The notes under the pieces: model-generated
The model's input: only the letters and a program-made list of their open reading frames with translations
Told to the model about the DNA's origin: nothing
Databases searched by the model: none
Program-made: the position numbers and the translations under genes
Assembly (NCBI RefSeq): GCF_004421185.1
Contig: NZ_LXQB01000011.1
Span: forward strand, 1-64,000
Length of the DNA: 64,000 nt
Source of the DNA: Methylacidiphilum sp. Yel
GTDB lineage: Bacteria; Verrucomicrobiota; Verrucomicrobiia; Methylacidiphilales; Methylacidiphilaceae
Reading direction: 5' to 3'
Shown here: piece by piece, positions 20,509 to 29,019 of the stretch
Layout of the letters: every line of letters starts with the position of its first letter
How positions within the stretch are numbered: the first letter of the stretch is position 1

Positions 20509-21585
20509 CTATAATACTGACTGGGCATTGACAAGTTCTGCTAAATGCTTTCCTAAAATATTGCCCACATCGAGCAAATATTCTTTCTCATCACTTTCTG
20601 GTAAGTGATCTAGCTCTTTTTTCCCTTGCTCAAGGAAATTCATAGCCGTCTGAAACGTCTTTTGGAGAACTCCTTCCTTTACGATCCATAATTGAATTTT
20701 TTCCCAATCTTCAGAGACGCCATTTTCAAAAATTTCGACAATGGTTCTTTTCATTTCCTCGGAGCCTTGTTGGTAAAGATAAAGGATCGGCAAAGTCAAC
20801 TTCCCTCCTCCTAAATCTGTTCCCAATGTCTTTCCCACATTTTCTTCATTTCCGAAAAGATCCAAACAATCATCATAAATTTGATAGGATGAACCTAGTG
20901 CTTGGCCATATCTGCCCAAAGCTTCGGAAATAGATTGGGAAGCCGAATTCAGTCTTGCGGCAAGTTCACATGGAATACGAAAGAGTTCGCCTGTTTTCAT
21001 TTGAATGATTTTCAAATATTCCTCTTCCAATAAATTCCAATCAAATCGTCTTCTTGTCTGAAGAATCTCTCCGCTGCAAACCACACAGACACCGTTAGCC
21101 ACACTTTTAATAATGTCAGGATGCAGCCGACAACATACCTTAAGAGCCTGTGCAAACAAACTATCACCAAGAAGTACTGAAATTTCTGAACCCCATCTGG
21201 AAGTCACCGAAGGAAGTCCTCGACGCATAGAAGCCCCATCAAGGATATCGTCATGGACAAGAGTCGCCAAATGGATCATCTCAACAACAACTGCAAGATA
21301 AAGATGATCCTCAATTATTCCTCCACTTCCCTTTGCAGAAAGCAAAACAAGAAGAGGCCTAATTCTCTTGCCTTCACTCTCTAAAACATAGCGAAAGAAT
21401 GGAACAACACCCGCATCAAATTCTTCCGCTTGGTTTAAAATTTCCCTGTCTATCCAGCCAAGATAGTCTTTGAGTTGACTTGTCAAATTATGAAAAATAT
21501 CCGGTTTTGATGCAATCGGTTTTGCATTGTTTTTAAATATTGTCATCTTTGCTTCATTGTTGCGGGCGATCTTATTTTCGATCAT
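20509..21585 (-). CDS. Long-chain trans-polyprenyl diphosphate synthase
   Basis: 358 residues. The first aspartate motif is LVHDDILDGASMRRG (Asp112, 113, 116) and the second is YQIYDDCLDLFG (Asp238, 239, 242). GKRIRPLLVLLSA near 72 binds isopentenyl diphosphate. This is the all-alpha isoprenyl synthase fold of IspB/HepT-type enzymes, which make the quinone side chain. Chain length cannot be read safely from sequence alone. About 34 residues precede the family core. An internal Met14 is an alternative start. Confidence 0.88.
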   Translation of the reverse strand: MIENKIARNNEAKMTIFKNNAKPIASKPDIFHNLTSQLKDYLGWIDREILNQAEEFDAGVVPFFRYVLESEGKRIRPLLVLLSAKGSGGIIEDHLYLAVVVEMIHLATLVHDDILDGASMRRGLPSVTSRWGSEISVLLGDSLFAQALKVCCRLHPDIIKSVANGVCVVCSGEILQTRRRFDWNLLEEEYLKIIQMKTGELFRIPCELAARLNSASQSISEALGRYGQALGSSYQIYDDCLDLFGNEENVGKTLGTDLGGGKLTLPILYLYQQGSEEMKRTIVEIFENGVSEDWEKIQLWIVKEGVLQKTFQTAMNFLEQGKKELDHLPESDEKEYLLDVGNILGKHLAELVNAQSVL

Positions 21586-21735
21586 AAACAGCAGCCAGCG
21601 CCACTGATATCTCTAGTAAAATTGCCCATCAGTTTTTCTCTTTTAAAGAAAAACCATAAGATAAATACAAGCCGTCCCCTTGCGTCAAGTTGGTTAGCCT
21701 AACAGCAATAGCAGCTTTCAAACCAATTTGACCCT

Positions 21736-21963
21736 TTAGGCCGTTGCATTGGAAGAATCCTTACAAGCATCGATCATGGAATCGAGTGCTTTTCTAAATT
21801 CTTCCAATCCAGGTGCAGGAATGATAATTGCATCCCTTCTTCCTCTTACATCTTCAGTAATTCGAAGAAACCTCCCCCTTCCATTTTCTTTTAGATCAAA
21901 GAAGAAGTTCTTTCTTTCAACAGTAATTTTTTCACTTTTTATGTTTTTTTGCTCGCCATCCAT
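21736..21963 (-). CDS. PUR-alpha-like nucleic-acid-binding protein (DUF3276)
   Basis: 75 residues. KITVERKNFFFDLKENGRGR followed by FLRITEDVRGRRDAIIIPAP and a C-terminal helix (EEFRKALDSMIDAC) matches the small bacterial PUR-alpha-like/DUF3276 proteins, known in Bacteroidota, Spirochaetota and Verrucomicrobiota. They form a beta-beta-beta-beta-alpha unit and bind single-stranded DNA or RNA. It stands alone upstream of the polyprenyl synthase, on the same strand. Its target is unknown. Confidence 0.85.
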   Translation of the reverse strand: MDGEQKNIKSEKITVERKNFFFDLKENGRGRFLRITEDVRGRRDAIIIPAPGLEEFRKALDSMIDACKDSSNATA

Positions 21964-22073
21964 TTCTAGAACTCCTCGCTGGTTTTAGAGTAATGTTTAA
22001 AACGCCTATTTGTCAAATCCTCGTTTTTGATCTTTAAAAGAAACCGTTTATACTTTGCCTTTTCTCTTTTAAT

Positions 22074-23330
22074 GTGCAAAATATTTTTTTGTGCCATAAA
22101 GCATCGTTTATTGTGACTAAACAAAAATCACATCTAAGAGGTTTCCTTCTCCTTTCTTTTGTTATTCATTTGGCTATTACTTTATTTCTAGGATCGGGAA
22201 TTTTAAAACAATTTTTTCCAAAAACTCCTCCTCCTGATTCCCCACCACCAACCTTAACCATGCTTGAAATGGTCCAACCTGAAAGTTTTATTCCTACCGA
22301 AGAATGGCAAAAAACAGATCATCCTGACCCCCACGCTCTTCTTCAATCCGATCGTTCCACCGCTTTAAGGAGCCAAGAAGCTCCGCAAAAACCGGACTCT
22401 CCTCTTCCTCAACTTTCGGGAGATCCCCGCTCATCAATGAGCTATATTGATCAGCCTGCCTCAAGGCCTTCCCCTCCGAGGCCTAGCGGCCGATCCACTC
22501 CAGCTCAAAAACAAGCAGTTCCCACAAAACAAATAGAACAAGAAAACCAACAGAATCAAGCTTCTTCAAACAATGAAGCCAAAATGGAAAACAAATCCAA
22601 GCAAGAGACTAAAGAAAATCACCTCCAGAAAGACAATCAAAAACTGACTACAAAATCTGAAGAGCCAACCCCTACAGAAAAACCTTCCGAAGACAACCCC
22701 TCCAAAGTGCTAGAAAAACTTCTCAAAGAGATTAACAAACCATCTGAAGAGTTTTTAAAGAAAGAAGATCCAAATGGAGATCCTCTCATGCCCTTTCAGA
22801 ACAAAACTCCCAAAGAGCCAGCAAAAGCCACCGAAAAGGAAACTTCAAAAAATGCAACCGCAGCTTCTACCACTTCCAAACAAACGGATCCTAGCCAACC
22901 CAACTCTTCTTCCCAATTTAGTCCTCCCCCCAATCCCCCTCCTTCTCCTGAATCCTTTGAAAAGCATAGAATGCAAATCTCCGGAGGACGTACAGCTGAA
23001 CTAGGGCCTGTTTCTCCCTCTGCACGTGAAACCGAGCTTGGTCGATATAAAGCAAGACTTTATCGTGCTATTGGCTCCAGATGGTACTTAGAAGTAGAAC
23101 AAAATATGGGGTTGCTTGCCATAGGCTCAGTCAGAGTTCGGTTTTATGTCCAATCCGATGGTACTATAAGCAGTCTCCAAGTTATCAGTGAAGATGGCAT
23201 AACCGAAGTTTTAAGATCAATATCTCTTGATTCTATTCGTTTATCGGCCCCTTTCGGTCCTTTTTCTGAAGCCATGAAAGGACAGATTGGAGATGGATTT
23301 TGGGAAGAAATTACCTTTACCATTTACTAA
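22074..23330 (+). CDS. TonB/TolA-like energy-transducing protein
   Basis: 418 residues. An N-terminal membrane anchor (about 22-42) is followed by a long Pro/Gln/Lys/Glu-rich spacer (about 46-310) that could span the periplasm. The compact C-terminal domain (ELGRYKARLYRAIGSRWY to WEEITFTIY) has TonB_C-type features, including VRVRFYVQSDGTISSLQV. It precedes exbB and exbD homologues, so it should couple the proton motive force to an outer-membrane process, either TonB-type transport or Tol-type envelope maintenance. I cannot separate TonB from TolA on sequence alone. The spacer is strongly low-complexity. Confidence 0.82.
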   Translation: MQNIFLCHKASFIVTKQKSHLRGFLLLSFVIHLAITLFLGSGILKQFFPKTPPPDSPPPTLTMLEMVQPESFIPTEEWQKTDHPDPHALLQSDRSTALRSQEAPQKPDSPLPQLSGDPRSSMSYIDQPASRPSPPRPSGRSTPAQKQAVPTKQIEQENQQNQASSNNEAKMENKSKQETKENHLQKDNQKLTTKSEEPTPTEKPSEDNPSKVLEKLLKEINKPSEEFLKKEDPNGDPLMPFQNKTPKEPAKATEKETSKNATAASTTSKQTDPSQPNSSSQFSPPPNPPPSPESFEKHRMQISGGRTAELGPVSPSARETELGRYKARLYRAIGSRWYLEVEQNMGLLAIGSVRVRFYVQSDGTISSLQVISEDGITEVLRSISLDSIRLSAPFGPFSEAMKGQIGDGFWEEITFTIY

Positions 23331-23379
23331 TAGAAGAACAGTGCTATTTTTTTTGAATAATATCGCTTGAGGAGAGCTT

Positions 23380-24054
23380 ATGTCGTTTGCCATCTCTTTT
23401 AACTGGAACCAACTATCATCTTATTTTGCCATAAAGAATTTTATCGAAGGAAGCGGTCTATTCATCTATCCAGTCATTCTGTGTTCGATTATCGGACTAG
23501 CAATCATTCTTGAAAGGTCCTTTTCTTTACGTCGTTCGAAAATTATTCCAAAGAAATTAGTCAAAGCCATTGAAGAGCTTGGCTGGGGAGAAAATCCCGA
23601 ACGCATAGAAAAACTTTGTCAGGATCAAAAGTCCACTTTGAGTCGGCTCGTTTATCTTTGTCTACAAAATATGACTTGGTCGAAATTCGAGAATTCTGAA
23701 GCTCTTCAAGTCAAAGCCCGCTCTGAAATAGCTCAATTGGAAAAAGGATTAGTTATTTTGGAAATTATTGTGGGAATAGGCCCTTTGCTTGGCTTGCTAG
23801 GCACCTTATCGGGACTTATTACTATCTTTGGTAATGTCGGAACCCATGGCATGGCAACCCAAGGAGCGGCAATAGCTCATGGAATTTCTGAAGCTCTTCA
23901 CACTACCCTTGCAGGATTGGGAATTGCGGTTCCCTGCTTAATTGCTCACAGTCTTTTTTCTAGAAAAGTTGAAGCTTATGCTGTTGAGATGGAAAATATT
24001 TGTTCTGAGCTTTTAGCAAAAATTTATACGGAAGCCCCTACCCCTGAATATTGA
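23380..24054 (+). CDS. exbB: ExbB/TolQ-type proton channel subunit
   Basis: 224 residues with three predicted membrane segments: YPVILCSIIGLAIIL near 26-40, then a pair around 130-150 (GIGPLLGLLGTLSGLITIF) and 175-195 (TTLAGLGIAVPCLIAHSLF). The GPLLGLLGT and TTLAGLGIAVP motifs are the MotA/TolQ/ExbB signature. Together with ExbD it forms the inner-membrane motor for the TonB-like protein upstream, 49 bp away. A Shine-Dalgarno GAGGAG precedes the ATG. Confidence 0.9.
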   Translation: MSFAISFNWNQLSSYFAIKNFIEGSGLFIYPVILCSIIGLAIILERSFSLRRSKIIPKKLVKAIEELGWGENPERIEKLCQDQKSTLSRLVYLCLQNMTWSKFENSEALQVKARSEIAQLEKGLVILEIIVGIGPLLGLLGTLSGLITIFGNVGTHGMATQGAAIAHGISEALHTTLAGLGIAVPCLIAHSLFSRKVEAYAVEMENICSELLAKIYTEAPTPEY

Positions 24055-24089
24055 CAGCTTCAAAAATATTTTTTTCTATAACAAAAAAC

Positions 24090-24512
24090 ATGGAATTCAG
24101 ACCTAAAAGTAATCGAAGACCGTTAATTAACTTAGTTTCTTTAATCGACATTCTATCCATTGTTTTGCTCTTTTTTGTCGTAACGACAACTTTTCAAAGA
24201 GAAGAACCTGCCGTTAAAATCGATTTACCTAATTCAGTTCGTTCCAAACCAATAAGATCCGATCTTCCTAAAATTATCTTCGTTACCGAAGACAAGAAAA
24301 TCTTTCTAGATAATAAACCTGTAGAACCCGAGCATCTCGGAGAATTATTGAAAAAAACAATTACCGAAAATCCTGACACCAAAATTGCCTTAAAAGCAAG
24401 CAAAAATGCACCTTTCGAAATAATCATCCAAGTAATGGATGCAGTCAAATTTGCAGGAATCCCAAATTTACCTACATTTACTGCAGAAGAGGATAAAACC
24501 AACCGGAATTAA
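24090..24512 (+). CDS. exbD: ExbD/TolR-type motor subunit
   Basis: 140 residues from the ATG at 24090. A TTG at 24051 would overlap the exbB stop and add 13 residues, but ExbD proteins normally begin just before the basic stretch FRPKSNRRPLINL. One membrane helix (LVSLIDILSIVLLFFVVTTTF) contains the essential aspartate of the LID motif. The rest is periplasmic (KIDLPNSVRS to the end), with the family's ITENPDTKIALKA. It partners with ExbB and the TonB-like protein. Neither start has a strong ribosome-binding site. Confidence 0.87.
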   Translation: MEFRPKSNRRPLINLVSLIDILSIVLLFFVVTTTFQREEPAVKIDLPNSVRSKPIRSDLPKIIFVTEDKKIFLDNKPVEPEHLGELLKKTITENPDTKIALKASKNAPFEIIIQVMDAVKFAGIPNLPTFTAEEDKTNRN

Positions 24513-24525
24513 TTTTGTTTCCATT

Positions 24526-25098
24526 ATGATATTAAACCTTATACTCTACGATAATCCGATTCTGAGAAAAAGAGGAAAGGCAATCGAGGCCTTTGATCAA
24601 CAGCTTAAAGATTTAGCTTCTGACATGCTTGAAACCATGGCCTTTTACAAAGGGGTTGGGTTAGCCGCTCAACAGATAGGTAAAGCCCTTCAGTTTGCCG
24701 TGGTTGATGTCAGCAACTCTAAAATTCCTTCTTCCTTGCTTATTGGCGGAAAACCTGTTCCAGTCGAAGAGCATATGCCGCTTTTTCTTATCAATCCTAC
24801 CATAAAATACACTCGATCCAAAGAAATAAGCAATGAAGGATGCTTAAGCTTTCCAGGGCTTCGTATTGATGTTCCTCGGTCGAAAAGAGTTGAGCTCAAT
24901 ACCTACGATCTTAATGGGAAACCTCTAAAATTTGAAGCCGGTGGTTTTCTTGCCATTGCTATTCAGCACGAATACGATCATTTACAGGGAAAACTTTTTA
25001 TTGATTATCTTTCAGCTGAACAGAGGAAAACAATCAAAGAAGACCTCGAAAAAATCAAACGAGGAGAACCTATTCTATCCAGTAAGGATAAGGAGTAA
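24526..25098 (+). CDS. def: Peptide deformylase
   Basis: 190 residues from the ATG at 24526. The three family motifs are present: GVGLAAQQIG, EGCLSFPG with the metal cysteine, and QHEYDHLQG with two metal histidines and the catalytic glutamate. It removes the formyl group from new proteins. A longer frame from 24439 overlaps exbD and would add unrelated residues, so it is rejected. No fmt follows: the next 120 bp hold no gene, and a decayed IS element begins at 25223. Confidence 0.94.
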   Translation: MILNLILYDNPILRKRGKAIEAFDQQLKDLASDMLETMAFYKGVGLAAQQIGKALQFAVVDVSNSKIPSSLLIGGKPVPVEEHMPLFLINPTIKYTRSKEISNEGCLSFPGLRIDVPRSKRVELNTYDLNGKPLKFEAGGFLAIAIQHEYDHLQGKLFIDYLSAEQRKTIKEDLEKIKRGEPILSSKDKE

Positions 25099-25241
25099 TT
25101 AAAACTTGTAGCGACACCGAAGCAAATAGAAGCATGATTTTAGGCATAACTGTCATTCCACTTTGTCCATTAGCCCTGCCAATACACCTCGCCTTCTAAT
25201 TCAAAATAGTAGAACTGATCCACCCATGGCTGAAGCCAGGG

Positions 25242-26193
25242 GGGGCTAGGGATGAGATACGCCAATTCCTCGCGCCCCTCCTGCTTGCTTGAGAAGCCAA
25301 TCGGTACGACGTGCCCGTTCTCATCGGCGGCTGGCATTCCCTTTCGGCGGCCGCCCCGCGCTCAGTTTCTTTAAGCTGTTCCTCGAAGTAGCCGATACCG
25401 CAAGGAGGCGATCCACCTCTTAAGCGCCTTTCTCTTCACTGTCCAGTCCTCATGGAAATTGTCCGGGTTGGTTGCCCGGCGCAAACGGCCAAACACGCTC
25501 TCTGGACGGGCCTAAGCTTGCGGCAGGGCTGCTCTACCCTAGGGAAAAACTTCTCCTGGTAAGCTGCGGTCTCCCCAACGATCGAAACTGTAAAAGAGCC
25601 GATATCAGGGCAAGCGTTCTCCTCATCGCGCGCCTGCCGGGTCTTCGCAGGCGTCGTCCCCTTCTGGACGAGCGGCACCTACCAGCGGTCCTGGCCCCGG
25701 ATCCTCCGTCGAATGACACGGCAGTATTTCGTCTCGGAGGAGAGTGCGGCGGCTTGCCAGCCGTCGCGGTCCCTGAGGATCGAACATGGCTGGGATCGAA
25801 ATGCCCTTCCACTCGATCTTGCCGACACGGAAATGGATCGCTGCCGCGTTGCTTTTGCCTTCGATCGAGTGGAGGCTCGCGGTATCCCTTGAAGCGAGGC
25901 CTGCCGCGCAGTCCTACGGCGTACTTCTGAATGGCGTAGAAGGCACGCTTGTCCACTGTCTGCGCTTCATGTGGACTGAGGTGATCGCCAGTCGCACAGC
26001 CGCGTCGGCAGGCGATCGCGAACCGCTCGAAAGCCGACTGCTTGAAGTCGAATCAGTCGATAATCTCACGTCTGAGCGCAGTGCGCTTCCACGCTTGTGG
26101 CTCGCGGCTGGCTCGCTGCCAGTCTTGGCTCTTGCGCATGAGAGCCAGCACCCGGAGCGACTCTCACAAGACAGCGCCTGTTCCCGATTCTTC
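25242..26193 (-). pseudogene. tnpB: TnpB-type RNA-guided nuclease, broken and truncated
   Basis: Pieces of one TnpB can be followed through several frames on the minus strand. The first is MRKSQDWQRASREPQAWKR, with DFKQSAFERFAIACRRGCA. Then come DKRAFYAIQKYAVGLRGRPR, HFRVGKIEWKGISIPAMFDP and, near 25.6 kb, DIGSFTVSIVGETAAY, the first RuvC aspartate region. A stop follows near 25436 and only a weakly matching tail remains. The second and third RuvC motifs and the zinc ribbon are not found, so the C-terminal third appears deleted. The N-terminal helix-turn-helix region is also not evident. Non-functional. Confidence 0.65.
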
Positions 26194-26583
26194 TCAGACA
26201 TTCTTTTGCTTCTCGATGTATCGTTTGATGGCTGAAAGGGGAGTGCCGCCTACGGTGGACACGAAGTACGAATTCGACCACAACGTCGGCAGGCGGCTCC
26301 TGAGCCACGCGAACTCCTGCCGCAGGAGCCGTGATGACCGACCTTTCATCTGTCGGATGAGCCTATGAATCCCATACTGCGGATCCACTTCGACAAGCAG
26401 ATGAACGTGATCCGGCATGATCTTTAATTTGAAAATCTCCGCACGACGCTCCGCCGCCATGTCCTGAAGAATCTTCTTCAGCCGCACGTCGACCCCCTGA
26501 ACGAGTACCGGCCGCTACTTCGGCGTCCACACGACGTGGTACTTGCACGAGTAGACCACATTTTTATTCGTTTTGTACTCCAC
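26194..26583 (-). pseudogene. tnpA: IS200-type Y1 transposase TnpA with a nonsense codon
   Basis: From a GTG at 26581-26583 the minus strand reads VEYKTNKNVVYSCKYHVVWT, then PK, a TAG at 26515-26517, and RPVLVQGVDVRLKKILQDM. The residue lost is normally the tyrosine of the PKYR motif. The remainder is intact: the metal-binding HUH box in MPDHVHLLVEV, SRLPTLWSNSYFVSTVGG, and the helix SAIKRYIEKQ with the nucleophilic tyrosine. The full length of 129 codons matches the family. TnpA cuts and rejoins single-stranded ends at the hairpins. The stop would leave no complete enzyme. Confidence 0.88.
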
Positions 26584-26691
26584 TCAGCCATTATAAGACA
26601 CATGGATGTATAATTCAACCCCTAACGGGAAAAATCCTAACCTGCCTTATCCCCATGGCTGTTGCCAGGGGCAGGCGGCGGCCGCATTTGG

Positions 26692-26982
26692 TCATTTTGA
26701 TCCCTTATCTCCTGTTTGTTTCTCGGGTATGTCTTTTATCCCTTTTTTGCGAAAAAAATCCAAAAGTTCTTTTCCTCCAAAATCGGCAAGAACTTCATCT
26801 TCCCATTCCAGTGTAGGAGCTCTGGATTGCTCAGAAATCTTTACCATCCGCTGGTAAGATTCCCTGTCTTTCAAGACGTCGATACGCTGGTAACGAATGC
26901 CAAACCTTTTTAAAAGATCTTCAGCTTCCTCACACCAAGGACAGCCTTCTTTTACGTAAAGGATGATTTTTGGCTCTTTCAT
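26692..26982 (-). CDS. Glutaredoxin-family protein
   Basis: 96 residues with the thioredoxin-like start IILYVKEGCPWCEEAEDLL, active site Cys-Pro-Trp-Cys, RIDVLKD, and the cis-proline in SRAPTLEW. It reduces disulphides or glutathione-type adducts. The fold is slightly longer than grxC, and the last 20 residues (RKKGIKDIPEKQTGDKGSK) are unrelated to the family. The stop lies only about 20 bp from the IS hairpin, so the tail could have been altered by the insertion. It sits 30 bp after hemQ on the same strand. Confidence 0.85.
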   Translation of the reverse strand: MKEPKIILYVKEGCPWCEEAEDLLKRFGIRYQRIDVLKDRESYQRMVKISEQSRAPTLEWEDEVLADFGGKELLDFFRKKGIKDIPEKQTGDKGSK

Positions 26983-27011
26983 GCATTTTTAAAACTTTCT
27001 TTGGTTGCTTC

Positions 27012-27809
27012 TTATCTTTGAACTCTTTTTATTGCTTCATTTAAAGACATCTGCAAACCACAATAAAACGAACCGAACTCTGCAAATTTAGCGCTCACTG
27101 GATCAAAACGCATTTCATAAACGATCGACTTAATATCATATGGATCATTTGCATATAAGCTTACCGCCCATTCCCAATCATCAAGCCCCGTAGATCCAGT
27201 GATATACTGAATGACCCTCCCACTATATTTTCTGCCTACTGTCGCATGGCCTTTCATCAACTCCTTCCTCTCTTTAAATCCAAGAGCATACCAATTTTGA
27301 CCGCTTTCTCTTTTTTTCCTCATTGGATAAAATGAGAAAAAGGGATAATCAGGCAACGTGGGATACAGCCGAACCGTGGTGTAATACTCCATAGCTTTTT
27401 CAAAAGCACTCATTCGGTTCAAAAAATCCTCTGTTCCGGGTTGAATGCCAGAAGCAATTAATTCTTCTTCGAACTCTTCTCTTGTCGTAGTATATTCGGA
27501 TTTTTCTGTCATCGAAAAAAAAGAATAATGAAGGTTCCAACCATCTAAGCTAAAAGTTTTTGTAAGACTTTTTTCAAACTCCTGCATTTTATGCAAATCA
27601 GGTCCTAGAATCATAAATCCAATGTCACAATGACACAGCATACAAAAAGTTGCGATTTGAAAACCTTCTTCCTTTTTCATTCGGTCAACTATAGAACCGA
27701 TTTCAACTTCAAAATCTGGATGAACATGCCCATCTTTTCTTTTCCAATGATCAATCGAAAAGAACAAATGAACAACAAAAAGCCCTTCTTTTGCCTTCAA
27801 TCTATTCAT
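27012..27809 (-). CDS. hemQ: Coproheme decarboxylase HemQ (chlorite dismutase family)
   Basis: 265 residues. The C-terminal half carries the family blocks FFSFYPMRKKRESGQNWYAL, GHATVGRKYSGRVIQYITGS, GLDDWEWAVSLYA, YEMRFDPVSAKFAEFG. ChdC/HemQ decarboxylates coproporphyrin-iron to haem b, and the catalytic tyrosine region (YTTVRLYPTLPDYP) is present. True chlorite dismutases have an essential arginine in a different context, so HemQ is the better call. Haem is needed for the cytochromes of the nirK operon. It is divergent from lptB across 136 bp. Confidence 0.88.
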   Translation of the reverse strand: MNRLKAKEGLFVVHLFFSIDHWKRKDGHVHPDFEVEIGSIVDRMKKEEGFQIATFCMLCHCDIGFMILGPDLHKMQEFEKSLTKTFSLDGWNLHYSFFSMTEKSEYTTTREEFEEELIASGIQPGTEDFLNRMSAFEKAMEYYTTVRLYPTLPDYPFFSFYPMRKKRESGQNWYALGFKERKELMKGHATVGRKYSGRVIQYITGSTGLDDWEWAVSLYANDPYDIKSIVYEMRFDPVSAKFAEFGSFYCGLQMSLNEAIKRVQR

Positions 27810-27945
27810 TTAAAAAAACTCCTTTTTGGATTGCATAATACTTGGTAGAATGCATTGTATCTATGGCATAATTACATTTTTTTGAGCAAAAAATAGTATT
27901 AGAAAGTATCACTTTCTAAATGCTAATTCAGCTGCCTTTTCCATA

Positions 27946-28929
27946 ATGAATACAAAATATAGTGGGAATAGTTCTCCTTCATCTCCCAACGAGCTATCTA
28001 AAAATCCAAATGGTCTTTATATCAATACCATGCGTTCTCATTCCTTAAGTGAGGCCTTAAAAACCTTTAAACAAAAAACCCAACTCCCCTCCCCTTTCTC
28101 TTCCAATGCTTCTCCCTTATCTTTAGAACAACCACGTCAAACTCTCTCTTCCAAGTCCACTACTCAACTGGTCTCCAAAGGTCCATCCTCCAAAGGAGTA
28201 AGTGGTGAAGCCCTCATTAGATCTGTTCAACTGGTGAAAGAATATGGTGGAAGAAAAGTGGTTAATGGAGTGGATCTTGTTGTTAACAAAGGAGAAATTG
28301 TAGGGCTTTTAGGTCCTAATGGGGCAGGTAAAACAACCACCTTTTATATGCTTGTAGGCTTAGTGACGCCAACAAAAGGAAAGGTATTTATTGAAAATGA
28401 GGACGTAACAAAAATGCCGATGTATAAGAGAGCTAGAAAAGGATTAGGATATCTTCCTCAAGAAGAATCGGTATTTAGAAAGCTAACGGTAGAAGAAAAT
28501 CTCATGGCTATTCTTGAATTTTTGGATATATCCAAGGAAGAGAGAATGCATCGGCTCGAAGAACTTATTCGTGATTTTGGGTTGGAGAAAGTAAAAAAAA
28601 CCATTGCGATGTCTTTGAGTGGAGGGGAAAAAAGGAGGCTCTCTATAGCAAGAGCCTTAACAACCTCCCCTTCGATTTTACTGCTTGACGAGCCTTTTAG
28701 TGGAGTCGATCCACTGGCTGTTTATGATCTGCAACAGCTTGTCTTAAGTTTAAAAGAACGGGGCGTTAGTGTGCTCATAACAGACCACAATGTCAGAGAA
28801 ACTCTATCCATCGTTGATCGTGCTTATCTTATATATGAAGGAAAAGTCATGAGCCACGGCACAAGTGAATTTTTAATCAACGATCCTATCACAAGAGAAC
28901 TCTATCTTGGTCCTCGATTTAGCATGTAA
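27946..28929 (+). CDS. lptB: LptB-like ABC transporter ATPase with N-terminal extension
   Basis: 327 residues. The ATPase core starts near residue 91. Walker A is GPNGAGKTTTF (from 123), then LGYLPQEESVFRKLTVEEN (the Q-loop/LptB signature), LSGGEKRRLSIARAL (224), ILLLDEPFSGVDP (Walker B) and the switch His281. LptB powers extraction of lipopolysaccharide from the inner membrane with LptFG. The first 90 residues are Ser/Pro/Lys-rich and low in complexity, which is not normal for LptB. An internal Met29 start would shorten but not remove it. No lptA or lptC is adjacent. Confidence 0.87.
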   Translation: MNTKYSGNSSPSSPNELSKNPNGLYINTMRSHSLSEALKTFKQKTQLPSPFSSNASPLSLEQPRQTLSSKSTTQLVSKGPSSKGVSGEALIRSVQLVKEYGGRKVVNGVDLVVNKGEIVGLLGPNGAGKTTTFYMLVGLVTPTKGKVFIENEDVTKMPMYKRARKGLGYLPQEESVFRKLTVEENLMAILEFLDISKEERMHRLEELIRDFGLEKVKKTIAMSLSGGEKRRLSIARALTTSPSILLLDEPFSGVDPLAVYDLQQLVLSLKERGVSVLITDHNVRETLSIVDRAYLIYEGKVMSHGTSEFLINDPITRELYLGPRFSM

Positions 28930-29019
28930 AATCTCTTCCTTTGCTATTTTTTACCAATAAAAAGTCGAATTGTACTTTATTGTTTTCATTCTTATATTTC
29001 TTCATTTCCAATAGGAGAG

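Larger units (their letters stand above)
25223..26671 (-). mobile_element. Decayed IS200/IS605 element, foreign base composition
   Basis: It is bounded by two bulged hairpins of the same polarity. 25223-25241 has CCC, A, TGGC, loop TGAA, GCCA, GGG. 26651-26671 has CCCC, A, TGGC, loop TGTT, GCCA, GGGG. Between them lie a tnpA with a stop codon and a broken tnpB, both on the minus strand, so the left end is at about 26.67 kb and the right end at about 25.22 kb. The interior is much richer in G+C than its surroundings (39 G/C of 60 at 25741-25800). It sits between def and a glutaredoxin gene and damages neither. Confidence 0.8.

Noticed and set aside
25472-26368. Plus-strand open frames in the G+C-rich IS region
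   Set aside because: High G+C gives long chance frames. The minus strand carries recognisable TnpA and TnpB pieces.
27012-27809. True chlorite dismutase
   Set aside because: The conserved C-terminal blocks fit HemQ/ChdC better, and no perchlorate-reduction genes are near.
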